Positions 8,877 through 17,391 of a DNA stretch of 64,000 bases are shown here, piece by piece. The notes below the pieces were generated by a model that saw only the letters and a list, made by a program, of their open reading frames with translations, did not search any database and had not been told where the DNA came from. The stretch comes from Aminiphilus circumscriptus DSM 16581. Lineage in GTDB: Bacteria > Synergistota > Synergistia > Synergistales > Aminiphilaceae. Both the position numbers and the translations under genes were made by a program. The stretch covers positions 614,473 through 678,472 of the forward strand of contig NZ_JAFY01000005.1 of NCBI RefSeq assembly GCF_000526375.1, written 5' to 3'. Each line of letters begins with the position of its first letter. The first letter of the stretch is position 1.

Positions 8877-10082
8877 ATGCACAGCCATATCACAAAACCG
8901 CTTGTTCTCTTCGTGGCACTTTGTCTCGCCGTTCTCTGCCTGTCTTTTTCCGTCTCTGCGGAGCCGAAATACCAGGCAAATTCCACCTTCGGCCCCAAAC
9001 TGACGGGAGGGGTGTCCGACGAATTCCTCGAAAAGGCCCGTGCGGAGGGAAACCTTGGTGAAAAACCGCTGCGCCTCTCGGCCATCACCGACGAGGACCT
9101 GAGGAAAGTCACCTCTCTCAAGGACATTCTCACGGGGGTGGAAATCGACAACGCCAAGGAGCTTACCGACATCTCGCCCCTGGGAAAGCTGTCGAACCTG
9201 ACCTACGTGAAGCTCGAACGCCTCGACAAGGTGACGGACCTATCGCCTCTGGGGAACCTGACAAAACTGAAAAAACTCCACATCCGACAGGTTCCTTACG
9301 AAAGCTTCGATTTCCTGAAACCCTTGGACAACCTGGAGGAATTGGTCTTCTTCATGCAGCCGAAGCAGCCTTCAGACATCTCCGCCCTTGCGGGGAAGAA
9401 AAACATGAAGATTCTGCATTTCTATTCCGCGCAGATTACGGACATTTCTCCTCTCGTGGACTCGACGGAGCTGGAAGATCTGAGCCTCTACATGACCGAG
9501 ACGGAGGATCTGTCGCCTCTGACGGCATTTCCGAAACTCCGGCGACTGAGCCTCTACAGCGTTCCCGCGAAGGACCTCTCTCCCGTGGGTGAACTGACGG
9601 AGCTTCGTTCAATCTGGATCTACGCCACCAAGTTCGAGGACTATTCCCCTCTGGCGAAACTGACCAAACTGGAGGAGCTGCACGCGGGCATTTCTCATTT
9701 CGACCGCATGGACGTGGTGCGTTCCATGCCGAACCTCCGTTCGGTCAAACTCCTCCGGGACAAGGTGACGGACTTCACGCCTCTTGCGGAATGCAAAGAA
9801 CTGCGCGAGGCCGTTCTCGAAGGCATGCACGTGGGCGATCTCTCCATCTTCGCCAACGCCACGAAACTGGAGCGTCTGGACCTGGAAAACTCCACCGTCT
9901 CGAATCCGGAGGCCATCGCGGCTCTTCCGGCCCTCTCCGCCCTGGATCTCCAGAAAACCGAAGGAGTCACGGACATCTCCATCTTCAAGGATCTGCCCAA
10001 GCTCAACTACATATACTCCAAAAAAGGGCAGTTCCCGGAGGAACAGCTCGCCCCCTTCGAAAAAAAGGCCGTCGTTCAGTAG
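8877..10082 (+). CDS. Secreted leucine-rich repeat protein (internalin-like repeats)
   Basis: 401 residues from ATG 8877 (AAGGAGG upstream). The signal peptide is MHSHITKPLVLFVALCLAVL and onward, cleaved near VSA-EP. From about residue 85 there are some twelve units of about 22 residues of the form L..L.L....I.DISPL..L, the bacterial internalin-type leucine-rich repeat. There is no LPXTG or other anchor, so it is probably periplasmic. The last eight codons and the stop lie inside the 554-bp direct repeat made by the IS1634-type insertion, so the gene survived the insertion intact. Confidence 0.8.
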   Translation: MHSHITKPLVLFVALCLAVLCLSFSVSAEPKYQANSTFGPKLTGGVSDEFLEKARAEGNLGEKPLRLSAITDEDLRKVTSLKDILTGVEIDNAKELTDISPLGKLSNLTYVKLERLDKVTDLSPLGNLTKLKKLHIRQVPYESFDFLKPLDNLEELVFFMQPKQPSDISALAGKKNMKILHFYSAQITDISPLVDSTELEDLSLYMTETEDLSPLTAFPKLRRLSLYSVPAKDLSPVGELTELRSIWIYATKFEDYSPLAKLTKLEELHAGISHFDRMDVVRSMPNLRSVKLLRDKVTDFTPLAECKELREAVLEGMHVGDLSIFANATKLERLDLENSTVSNPEAIAALPALSALDLQKTEGVTDISIFKDLPKLNYIYSKKGQFPEEQLAPFEKKAVVQ

Positions 10083-10613
10083 CACCCCGTCTCCTTGGCC
10101 GGGAAGGGGGGAGATACAATGCAACCGGACCCGTTTCGCGTCATCGGCACGCGGGAACGGCACGAAGCCATCCCGAACATGTTGCAGCGCCCTCCTCCCA
10201 CATGGCACGACACCGGGAAAGATCTTTTTCGACGGCTCTCGGGAAGGCATCGGAAGGAAAGACTGGAACTCCCGAAGGAGGTTCGAAGACAATGATCGGA
10301 AAAGGCAGGTTCGTTTTTCTGGCGCTTGTCGTCGCCCTTGTGGTTCTTGCCGCCGCCGCGGCCCTGGCGAGCGTGAAGGGCACCGTGAAGGAGTCCGCGG
10401 ATTTCAGCCTTCTTGTTCCCGAGGGATGGGAATTCAGCGATTTCGGAAACGGCACGGTTCAAACCTATAACAAGAGCGGCTCCTACATGGTGGAACTCAA
10501 GAAGGCCGGATCCAACATGACCGAGAAGGACGCGGAGAGCGGCGTGGCGAACCTCGCATCCCAGAACAATGGGACAGGCCCGGAAAAGGTGGAGATGCTC
10601 GGTCTGACATTCT
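10060..10613. repeat. 554-bp direct repeat, left copy (long target duplication of IS1634-type element)
   Basis: Identical, as far as I could compare by eye, to 12765-13318 at a constant offset of 2705. It runs from the A7 tract at 10060 to GACATTCT at 10613, directly abutting the element's left inverted repeat. It contains the 3' end of the leucine-rich repeat gene, the intergenic region and the first 322 bases of the small secreted gene. IS1634 of Mycoplasma is known for long, variable-length direct repeats of up to several hundred bases, so this fits target duplication better than a coincidental tandem duplication. Confidence 0.9.
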
Positions 10614-10633
10614 CCCGACTTCGCCGGGTTTGA
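10292..10633 (+). pseudogene. Truncated 5' copy of small secreted protein gene, cut by the IS
   Basis: 113-codon frame: the first 107 residues match the intact gene at 12997, then six foreign residues (SRLRRV) are read from the left end of the IS before a stop. It lacks the C-terminal third of the intact protein. It keeps the native ribosome-binding site (GAAGGAGG) and signal peptide, so a truncated product could still be made. It is a by-product of the long target duplication. Confidence 0.85.
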
Positions 10634-10682
10634 AACGGGAAGCCTTGCAAACACCGGAAAGTGCATCTTGGGTGGGCACTAC

Positions 10683-10720
10683 ACAGCCCCTCTTTTCAAT
10701 TCTGTGAAAAGAGGGGCTGT
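10683..10720. terminator. Stem-loop inside the IS left end
   Basis: CAGCCCCTCTTTTC pairs with GAAAAGAGGGGCTG around the 8-10 base loop AATTCTGT. The strong 14-bp stem lies just inside the left inverted repeat and downstream of the transposase gene. It could end the transposase message or block outside read-through, but there is no long U tract. Confidence 0.5.
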
Positions 10721-10808
10721 CGTTTGAGGCGGATTTTTCGGTCTCACCGTGTCTCGGGGCTCCGAAAGGTATTGCGAAAGGTGAACAGGAGATCTGCTCC
10801 CGGCTCGT

Positions 10809-12608
10809 TCAGTTCCTGCCCGTCCCTTCCCCCGCTGTTCCGTCTCCGTCCGTCCCGGCGCTCCGGATCCCTTTCCGGTTCCTGTATTTCCTCACCGACA
10901 GGATCTCCGTGTTCCCCAGTCCCCGGACGAGGCCCAGGGAACGGTAGATCTTCCGGGCGCTCTCGCTCATGGCCTTCGGGAACCGGTAGAGTTTCCCCGT
11001 CTCTTCGTCCTTCATGAGGGTGGACTGGACATCCAGCAGGGCGGTCCGGATGGCCCGGGCGCTCATCACCGCGTTCTGCCGGACCGCCACTCGGTGCTGG
11101 AGATGCCGGAGGAGGGCGAAGGCGAGGTAGGTGAGGGTTATGTGGGCCTCGATCCTGCGGGGTACCCAGTGATAGACAGGGCGGATGGAGAGGTCGTGCT
11201 TGTTCACCCGGAAGGATTCTTCGATGCGCCACAGGCTCCCGTAATGGGCGAGGATTTCCTGCGCTTCCGCGGCACTTTCCACGGGCAGGTTGGTGATGAC
11301 TCCGTGAAGGCCGTCCCACCGGCTGTCCCGGAGGATCTTCTCTTCGTCCAGGATGTAGCGGTCCTGTCCGTTTGAATTTTCAAGGGAGAGGTATTTGTTC
11401 GTTCCCCGGTTGGTGACAAGGCTTTTTCCCGGAAGAGCCTTCTTCCCCTGCAGTTTTTTCCGCAGGCGGGCCAGAAGCCGTTCCCGGTCGGAGGCGTCCT
11501 TCCGGGCTCGTTGTTCACTCCAGGTGACGAGCAAATTTCTCCCGTTTTCGAGGGGGACGGAGTACCAACGGGAAGGGCTGCACGTTTCTCTCTCACCCTC
11601 CGGGAAGACAGGCGAATCTCCGGGCAGGGGGGAGTAGTTCCCGGCGTCCAGGATTTTCTCCCTCATGGTCCGGCTGAGACCCCGGAGTTTCGCTCCCACG
11701 ACGAAGGAGCATCCCGCCTTCTCCACTTCGTGCAGGTTCTCTTCCGTGAACATGGCCCGGTCCGCCACCACCACCGCCTGCCGGGGGGAGAAGGTCTCCA
11801 TGCATCTCCTGAGCACAGGCACAAGAGTATGCCCTTCAAAGGTGTTTCCCGGGAAAAGGTCGTACCAGAGGGGAAATCCTTCCGGCGTCACCGCCAGGGC
11901 GAGCACCACCTGGGTCTCCTGTATCCTGTTGTCCTTGCTGTACCCCGACACCCTCAGGGCATCCGCCTCAACGCTTTCGAAATAGAGGGTGGTCACATCG
12001 AAGAGCAGCAGCGACGCCTTCGTCTCGAAGAGGGACGCGGTCTCCCGCGCCACGATCTCCCTCACCCGGTCCGTCTTCTTCGCCAGGGCGTCCATCATTC
12101 GGTAGATCCTGTTCAGCGACATGTCCGTCCCGCCCTCGTCCTCCAGCCAACGGGACATCCCCCGCTTGCTCGAAGGATTGGCGAGGGCGCAGGCGAGGCA
12201 TTTCTTCAGGACTTCCGTGTTCCCCTTCCCCCGGTTGGATACCCCGAAGATCGCCTCGAAGCCCAGGGAGGAGAACAGGCTCTCCACGACTTCCCCAGGC
12301 CCTTCCGTCACCTGTTCCAGGTTCTTCATCCCCCGGAGGCTGACCCGCTCCCCGTCGCCGACCGGCCGCTCCCACGCCTCTTCGTTCTCGAGGAGGGAGA
12401 ACCCCGGAAGAGAGGGCTGCTCTCTCTCCTCCATCTCCAGAATGAGCTTCCGCCCCAGTTCCCGGAGCTCGGAGAGCTGCTTCTCGTCGTGGGCTATTCC
12501 CACGTGCTGGAGAATGACCTGGGAGACCCGTTTCCCGGTACGGACGGATTTGACGATCTGGACTGATTTTCGCGGACTGAGCTTTGAGGATTTCACCCGG
12601 ATATACAT
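10809..12608 (-). CDS. IS1634-family transposase
   Basis: About 599 residues from ATG 12608 (MYIRVKSSKL). I prefer it to the upstream ATG at 12635 because the only good promoter would place the RNA start at about 12608. DDE transposase of the IS4/IS1634 group: first Asp in LLFDVTTLYFES, second in VVVADRAMFTEENL, and the glutamate in LWRIEESFRVNKHDLSIRP, the YREK-like motif of this superfamily. The length is close to other IS1634 transposases, with no frameshift or stop. The C-terminus is Arg/Gly-rich. Confidence 0.9.
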   Translation of the reverse strand: MYIRVKSSKLSPRKSVQIVKSVRTGKRVSQVILQHVGIAHDEKQLSELRELGRKLILEMEEREQPSLPGFSLLENEEAWERPVGDGERVSLRGMKNLEQVTEGPGEVVESLFSSLGFEAIFGVSNRGKGNTEVLKKCLACALANPSSKRGMSRWLEDEGGTDMSLNRIYRMMDALAKKTDRVREIVARETASLFETKASLLLFDVTTLYFESVEADALRVSGYSKDNRIQETQVVLALAVTPEGFPLWYDLFPGNTFEGHTLVPVLRRCMETFSPRQAVVVADRAMFTEENLHEVEKAGCSFVVGAKLRGLSRTMREKILDAGNYSPLPGDSPVFPEGERETCSPSRWYSVPLENGRNLLVTWSEQRARKDASDRERLLARLRKKLQGKKALPGKSLVTNRGTNKYLSLENSNGQDRYILDEEKILRDSRWDGLHGVITNLPVESAAEAQEILAHYGSLWRIEESFRVNKHDLSIRPVYHWVPRRIEAHITLTYLAFALLRHLQHRVAVRQNAVMSARAIRTALLDVQSTLMKDEETGKLYRFPKAMSESARKIYRSLGLVRGLGNTEILSVRKYRNRKGIRSAGTDGDGTAGEGTGRN

Positions 12609-12614
12609 GAAAGG

Positions 12615-12643
12615 AGTATATCCGGAGAAAGACAATATGTCAA
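12615..12643 (-). promoter_or_regulatory. Transposase promoter TTGACA-N17-TATACT
   Basis: On the minus strand TTGACA (12643-12638) is followed by 17 bases and TATACT (12620-12615), a near-consensus sigma-70 promoter. The expected start point, 6-8 bases on, coincides with the ATG at 12608, so the transposase message would be leaderless or nearly so. Confidence 0.75.
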
Positions 12644-12764
12644 TAGGGCAAATATGCTAGGCACTACATTTTGATTTCCGGCTTCCCGATCTTCTGAACC
12701 CCCATGAACACTGCATCCCTTTTTTCAAAATCCTTGTTTTCTCGGGAAAAACGGCGAAGTCGGG

Positions 12765-13318
12765 AAAAAAAGGCCGTCGTTCAGTAGCACCCCGTCTCCT
12801 TGGCCGGGAAGGGGGGAGATACAATGCAACCGGACCCGTTTCGCGTCATCGGCACGCGGGAACGGCACGAAGCCATCCCGAACATGTTGCAGCGCCCTCC
12901 TCCCACATGGCACGACACCGGGAAAGATCTTTTTCGACGGCTCTCGGGAAGGCATCGGAAGGAAAGACTGGAACTCCCGAAGGAGGTTCGAAGACAATGA
13001 TCGGAAAAGGCAGGTTCGTTTTTCTGGCGCTTGTCGTCGCCCTTGTGGTTCTTGCCGCCGCCGCGGCCCTGGCGAGCGTGAAGGGCACCGTGAAGGAGTC
13101 CGCGGATTTCAGCCTTCTTGTTCCCGAGGGATGGGAATTCAGCGATTTCGGAAACGGCACGGTTCAAACCTATAACAAGAGCGGCTCCTACATGGTGGAA
13201 CTCAAGAAGGCCGGATCCAACATGACCGAGAAGGACGCGGAGAGCGGCGTGGCGAACCTCGCATCCCAGAACAATGGGACAGGCCCGGAAAAGGTGGAGA
13301 TGCTCGGTCTGACATTCT
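12765..13318. repeat. 554-bp direct repeat, right copy
   Basis: Second copy of 10060-10613. It starts immediately after the right inverted repeat (GTCGGG) and ends at GACATTCT, after which the sequence continues into the uninterrupted 3' part of the small secreted gene. Bases outside the two copies do not match, so the boundaries are sharp. Confidence 0.9.
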
Positions 13319-13467
13319 ACAAGACCGTCTTCGACAAGTCCTCCATGCACATGTCCTACTACGCGGGCATCAAGGACGGGGTCAAGATCTCCATCAATCT
13401 CGTCGGCAAGGACCACGAGACCGATCCTACCATCCAGGCCGTGTTCACCTCCATCGCCCTGAAATAG
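12997..13467 (+). CDS. Small secreted protein, unknown function (intact copy)
   Basis: 156 residues from ATG 12997 (GAAGGAGG 12 bases upstream). A signal peptide, RFVFLALVVALVVLAAAAALA, precedes a compact domain of about 130 residues starting SVKGTVKESADFSLLVPEGW and ending IQAVFTSIALK. The pattern (LLVPEGWEF, then a paired-strand domain) resembles small periplasmic domains of the PsbP/lipocalin-like type, but I cannot assign a family. Its first 322 bases and about 230 bases of upstream DNA are duplicated by the IS, so its native promoter region may be retained. Confidence 0.75.
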   Translation: MIGKGRFVFLALVVALVVLAAAAALASVKGTVKESADFSLLVPEGWEFSDFGNGTVQTYNKSGSYMVELKKAGSNMTEKDAESGVANLASQNNGTGPEKVEMLGLTFYKTVFDKSSMHMSYYAGIKDGVKISINLVGKDHETDPTIQAVFTSIALK

Positions 13468-13501
13468 ACCAAAGGAACGACATCGAAACGGAACCGGGAA
13501 A

Positions 13502-13545
13502 ACCCGTCTCGAAATCACCCTCTGTTCGCAGGGTTCGAGGCGGGT
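13502..13545 (+). terminator. Rho-independent terminator candidate
   Basis: ACCCGTCTCGAA (13502-13513) pairs with TTCGAGGCGGGT (13534-13545), one G-U pair, and is followed by a T-rich stretch. It lies 35 bases after the small secreted gene and before the DUF2207 gene. Confidence 0.6.
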
Positions 13546-13723
13546 ATCCCCTTCTTTTCTTTCGGGATATCGCGTCAGCCGCGCTGTCCTCTTCGAAAAA
13601 ACGTCCGTCGCTCTTTTTGTGTCTCCACGATTCATGGCGTTTTTCTCTGGAACGTGACGCACGGGGCTCCTTGTGAAATGCCTCCGGGAACACGCTTTTC
13701 CGGAGGAGAGGAGGGAATCATCC

Positions 13724-14343
13724 ATGGAAAGAAAATCCCGCTCGTTTCAGGTGCTATGGGTACTCTGCGTTCTGTTTCTGTCGTTGTTCGAGGGGAGAGC
13801 TTTCTCGGAGGAGCGCATCGTCTCCTTTTCCGTCACGGGAGAGGTGACCGAAGAAGGCGGACTGAATCTGCGCGAGGAGATCACCCTGCACGCCGAAGGA
13901 AAGGAAATCCGCCGGGGTATCATCCGGGTCTTTCCCACCGATTACACGGACGAATCGGGAAAAACCTGGCGCACGGAATTTTCCCTGCGGGAGGCCACGC
14001 TGGACGGAGAACCCACACCCTGGGAAATCACCCGCGTGGGGGGAAACCTGGAGATCCGCCTGGGCGACCCGGACCGTTTTCTCTCCATCGGACAGCACAC
14101 CTTTGTTCTGGATTACGCGACGTCGGGCTGGCTGGGCTTTTTCGAGAAACACGACGAACTGTACTGGAACGTCACGGGAGACGCATGGAGTTTTCCCATC
14201 GACGAGGCGGCCTTTTCCCTGCAGCTTCCGGGGAAAAGGCCCGGAGAAGGGTTTGAAAGCATCGAATGGTACACGGGGCGCCGGGGTGAAAAGGGAAATG
14301 ACGCCCAGAGACTGCCCGACGGATCCGTCGTGAGCACCCGGAC
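13724..14343 (+). pseudogene. DUF2207 (YciQ-like) membrane protein, N-terminal fragment, split by IS256-type element
   Basis: About 206 codons from ATG 13724 (GAGGAGGG upstream). Signal peptide, then the beta-rich extracytoplasmic domain of DUF2207 proteins (ITLHAEGKEIRRGIIRVFP, FVLDYATSGWLGFF, ELYWNVTGDAWSFPID). The frame enters the IS at 14344. Joining 14343 to 15732 restores one 656-residue frame, so the gene was intact before insertion. The family is uncharacterised; members are inner-membrane proteins often ending in a Gly-rich tail. Confidence 0.85.
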
Positions 14344-15722
14344 AGTTGTGTGCGTCAAGTTGTGCAAAAAGGTTTTCATGGTGTTTGGCGGCCGTCTGCG
14401 GCGATTAGCCACACTTTTCCAAGAGTGCCTTTTTGTGTTCGATCAACAGGTCCATGTTGAGGTAGCGACTGGACTCCAGCCACGCCTCGTGGGTTTCGAC
14501 GCAAAGTGCCCGTATCAGGCGCTGACATGCATCGGTGTTTGGGAAGATACGGACGACCCGGGTCCTTCTCTTGATCTCTTCGTTGAGCCGTTCCAGCATG
14601 TTGGTTGACTTCAGATGCTTGTGATGTGCTCTGGGAAGCCGGTAGAAGGTCAGCGTCTCCTCTATGTTCTCCTCCACCCAGTCAACAAGCTTCGGATATT
14701 TCCTCTGCCATTTGGTGATCCAGGACGTCAGATCCCGGTGGGCCTCCATAATGTCCCGGCGGTCGTAGATCCAGCGGAGTTCCTGGAGACAATCGTCATC
14801 GGCCTTACGGGGCAGATGATCCAGAGCATTCCGCAGAAAATGGACGTAGCAACGCTGCCAAGATGCTTCGAGCAGGGTCTCTCCGATGGCCGAACGAAGT
14901 CCTGCGTGGTCGTCGGATACCACGAATTCGACACCGCGCAAACCCCGTAGCTTGAGCCCGAGAAGAAACTCTTTCCAACTGCTTGCCGTTTCACGGGGAG
15001 CCAATTCCACCGCCAAGATCTGCCGCTGCCCCTCCCGGTTGATTCCGATGGCGATCTGTACCGCCTGGGAACGGATAACTCCGTTCTCGCGAACTTTCTC
15101 GTAGCGAGCATCCAGAATCAAATACGGGTACTCTTCGTCAAGGGGACGGTTCGCAAAACGAGACAGGGCTTCATCGAGACCTTTGTTGATGGCGCTGATG
15201 CTGCTCGCGGAAAAACGATGTCCGCACAATTCCTCGGTGATCGCCGTCACTTTGCGCGTGGACACGCCCTGCACATACATTTCCGCCAGAGCCGCCACCA
15301 ATGCCTTCTCACTGCGCTGATAACGCTCGAACAGTGCCGTGGAGAATTCTCCGTTGCGGTCTCTGGGAATCCGCAGTTCCAGCTTGCCGATTCGCGTGAC
15401 CAGACTTCGGGTATAGTAGCCTGACCGATAACCCGTACGTTCTGTGTTGCGCTCATGTCGTTCGGCTCCAAGGAGTTCCGTCATTTCCCCGTCAAGGATT
15501 TCTTGCAGCACTTCCTTCATCAGGGTCTTCAGGGCGTCCGTTTCGTTCCCGAAAAGGGCTTTCATTCCAGCGAAACGACTGCTATGCTTCTTTCCGGTCA
15601 TGGTGTATCGCCTCCTAAGGGCTAGGGTTGCTTGTGCGCTGCAGACAACCTACATACACCATGACCTTCTTTTTTTGAATCCCCCTCCGCAAGCACTTTT
15701 TGCACACTCTTTAGAGCATAAT
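14344..15722 (-). mobile_element. IS256-family insertion sequence, 1379 bp, with 9-bp target duplication
   Basis: Flanked by the direct repeat CACCCGGAC (14335-14343 and 15723-15731), within the 8-9 bp usual for IS256. The ends are imperfect inverted repeats sharing GTGCAAAAAG about 18 bases in. A complete transposase is on the minus strand. Removing the element and one repeat restores the DUF2207 reading frame exactly. Relics of the same or a close element occur at 17121-17287, 20195-20219, 43565-43860 and 45677-45732. Confidence 0.9.
14405..15601 (-). CDS. IS256-family transposase (mutator type)
   Basis: 398 residues from ATG 15601 with AGGAGG 10 bases upstream. The catalytic triad is visible: Asp in YLILDARYEKV, Asp in FVVSDDHAGLRSAI, and Glu in STNMLERLNEEIKRR, the typical IS256/Mutator signature. 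The zinc-ribbon-like N-terminal part begins MTELLGAERHERNTERTGYR, which is characteristic. Full length, no frameshift, so probably functional. Confidence 0.95.
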   Translation of the reverse strand: MTGKKHSSRFAGMKALFGNETDALKTLMKEVLQEILDGEMTELLGAERHERNTERTGYRSGYYTRSLVTRIGKLELRIPRDRNGEFSTALFERYQRSEKALVAALAEMYVQGVSTRKVTAITEELCGHRFSASSISAINKGLDEALSRFANRPLDEEYPYLILDARYEKVRENGVIRSQAVQIAIGINREGQRQILAVELAPRETASSWKEFLLGLKLRGLRGVEFVVSDDHAGLRSAIGETLLEASWQRCYVHFLRNALDHLPRKADDDCLQELRWIYDRRDIMEAHRDLTSWITKWQRKYPKLVDWVEENIEETLTFYRLPRAHHKHLKSTNMLERLNEEIKRRTRVVRIFPNTDACQRLIRALCVETHEAWLESSRYLNMDLLIEHKKALLEKCG

Positions 15723-15731
15723 CACCCGGAC

Positions 15732-17082
15732 TCTCGCTCCAGGCGAGGGGCTCACCGTCGTCTACACCTGGCCCAAGGGGATCGTGTCCCCTCCTCTGAA
15801 GGGCGCGGAAGAATTGCAACGCTGGTCCGTCTCGCCGTACCGGACGCTGCACCTGGCCATGCCCGTGGTGTTGCTCGGAATCTCGCTTCTTTTCTGGTTC
15901 CTCTGGGGGCGGGATCCGAGACCAGGCACGATCATCCCCCGATTTTCGCCCCCACAGGGGATCGAAGCGGGATTCGCCCGCTACGTCCGCACCATGGCCG
16001 TGGATGACCACTGTTTCGCCGCCATGGTACTCGGTCTTGCCGTGAAGGGAGCACTCACTATCGAGGAGCACTCCCCGCTGTCGAGCAGCATCGCCTCCGA
16101 GAACGCCCTCGCCGGCAAAGCGCTCTCCCTGCTCTCCAGGGTGATGGGAAAACAGTACCGCCTGCGCATCCGCAGCGACCGGATCGCCAACCTCTCCCTC
16201 ACGGCGGAGGAGCAGCTCCTTCTCACCTTCCTTTTTGTGAGCGGCAAAGGGGAACTTCTCCTCTCCGGCGACAATCGCCTCGTCATTCAGGAAACCTTCA
16301 CGCAACTCAAAAAACGTTTCGTCGAGCGGGCCAAACCTCTCTTCAGCGCGAATCTCGGAAAATGGGCGCTTTCCGTGGCGCTCTTCGAGATATACGCCGT
16401 CGGCCTGTTCATCCTCATGATCGTCGATGCGTCAAAAGGGAGCATCGCCAGAGTGGAGCCCCTCGTCGCCATGCTGGCGGGGCCGTTTTTCCTCCTCCCG
16501 CTCTCCCTCCCCATTCCGCCCGGCAAGGGAAATTGGGGGACACGCTTCTTTCTCCGCATCCTTTTTCCAGGGATCTTCCTCTTTGTCCTGCTCGGCGCAA
16601 CCTTCGCCGGTGGCGCCTCAGGCCTTGCGGCGGATCCCGTTTCCGCACCGGCACCGCTTCTCTGCGCGGCGATCCTGCTGCTCTTCAAACCGCTCATGAA
16701 GGTTCGCTCCGATTCCGGCGCACGTCTCGCCGAAGAATTGGAGGGCCTGCGCCTCTACATGGCGACCGCGGAGACTCCCCGGATGGAACAGATGACACCG
16801 CCGCAGGAAACACCGGAACTCTTCGAGGCATTGCTCCCCTACGCCTTCGCCCTGGACACGGCGAAAACCTGGGCGAACCGCTTCGAAAAAACGCTCGCGG
16901 CGGCGCGCTATTCTCCCTCCTGGTATCGGGGAGATGCGTGCACCTTCGCGACCGCCGAGGGAATCGCTTCGTTTTCGTCGGGTTTCGTCGGGGCTGTCGC
17001 GTCGGGGACACGCTCTTCCGGCAGCGATGGCAGCGGCTCCTCCGGCGGTGGCGGCGGCGGCGGTGGCGGACGGGGATGGTAA
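15732..17082 (+). pseudogene. DUF2207 membrane protein, C-terminal fragment
   Basis: 450 codons in the same frame as the upstream fragment once the IS and one 9-bp repeat are removed. It starts in LAPGEGLTVVYTWPKGIV, then a membrane helix (MPVVLLGISLLFWFLWG), the conserved RDPRPG and a cytoplasmic domain, two further helices near the middle, and a terminal Ser/Gly tract (about 20 residues ending GGGGGRGW). This tail is usual for DUF2207 proteins. An internal GTG at 15784 could start a separate product lacking the exported domain. Confidence 0.85.
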
Positions 17083-17120
17083 GAGGACGTTCCACTGTGG
17101 GGCGTACCACATGTCCTCGG

Positions 17121-17287
17121 CGCCTGATACGGGCACTGTGCGTCGAAACCTCCGAGGCGTGGCTGGAGTCCAGCCGCACCCTCGGGCAGAGGCCTGTTGC
17201 TCGAACACAAAAAGGTACTCCTGGAAAAATGTGGCTCATCGCCGCAGACGGCCGCCAAACACCATGAAAACCTTTTTGCACAACTTG
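17121..17287 (+). mobile_element. IS256 relic (3' end of transposase and left terminus)
   Basis: In plus orientation the sequence translates to RLIRALCVETSEAWLESS, matching the last 50 residues of the transposase at 14405, with deletions. It runs through to CCTTTTTGCACAACTTG, the element's end. The matching 5' part is absent. It lies 38 bases after the DUF2207 stop. Confidence 0.8.
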
Positions 17288-17391
17288 TACAATCTCGATC
17301 TGAACGGATTTTGCAAAGGATATGCGGCAAAAACCCGTGGCAAGGCACGGAAAACACGAGTAAACTTCGACAAGGAGGAAGGTGAGCCACA

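Larger units (their letters stand above)
10614..12764 (-). mobile_element. IS1634-type (IS4-superfamily) insertion sequence, complete, 2151 bp
   Basis: Bounded by the inverted repeat CCCGACTTCGCCG at 10614 and its perfect complement CGGCGAAGTCGGG ending at 12764 (13 bp each). It carries one long transposase gene on the minus strand and is flanked exactly by the 554-bp direct repeats. Ends, transposase and flanking duplication are all intact, so it looks recent and potentially active. The element is inserted in the small secreted protein gene, but the duplication restores a whole copy to its right. Confidence 0.92.

Noticed and set aside
10060..13318. Pre-existing tandem gene duplication with a later IS insertion exactly at the junction
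   Set aside because: The inverted repeats abut both repeat copies to the base, and IS1634 is known to generate long direct repeats; coincidence would be needed otherwise.
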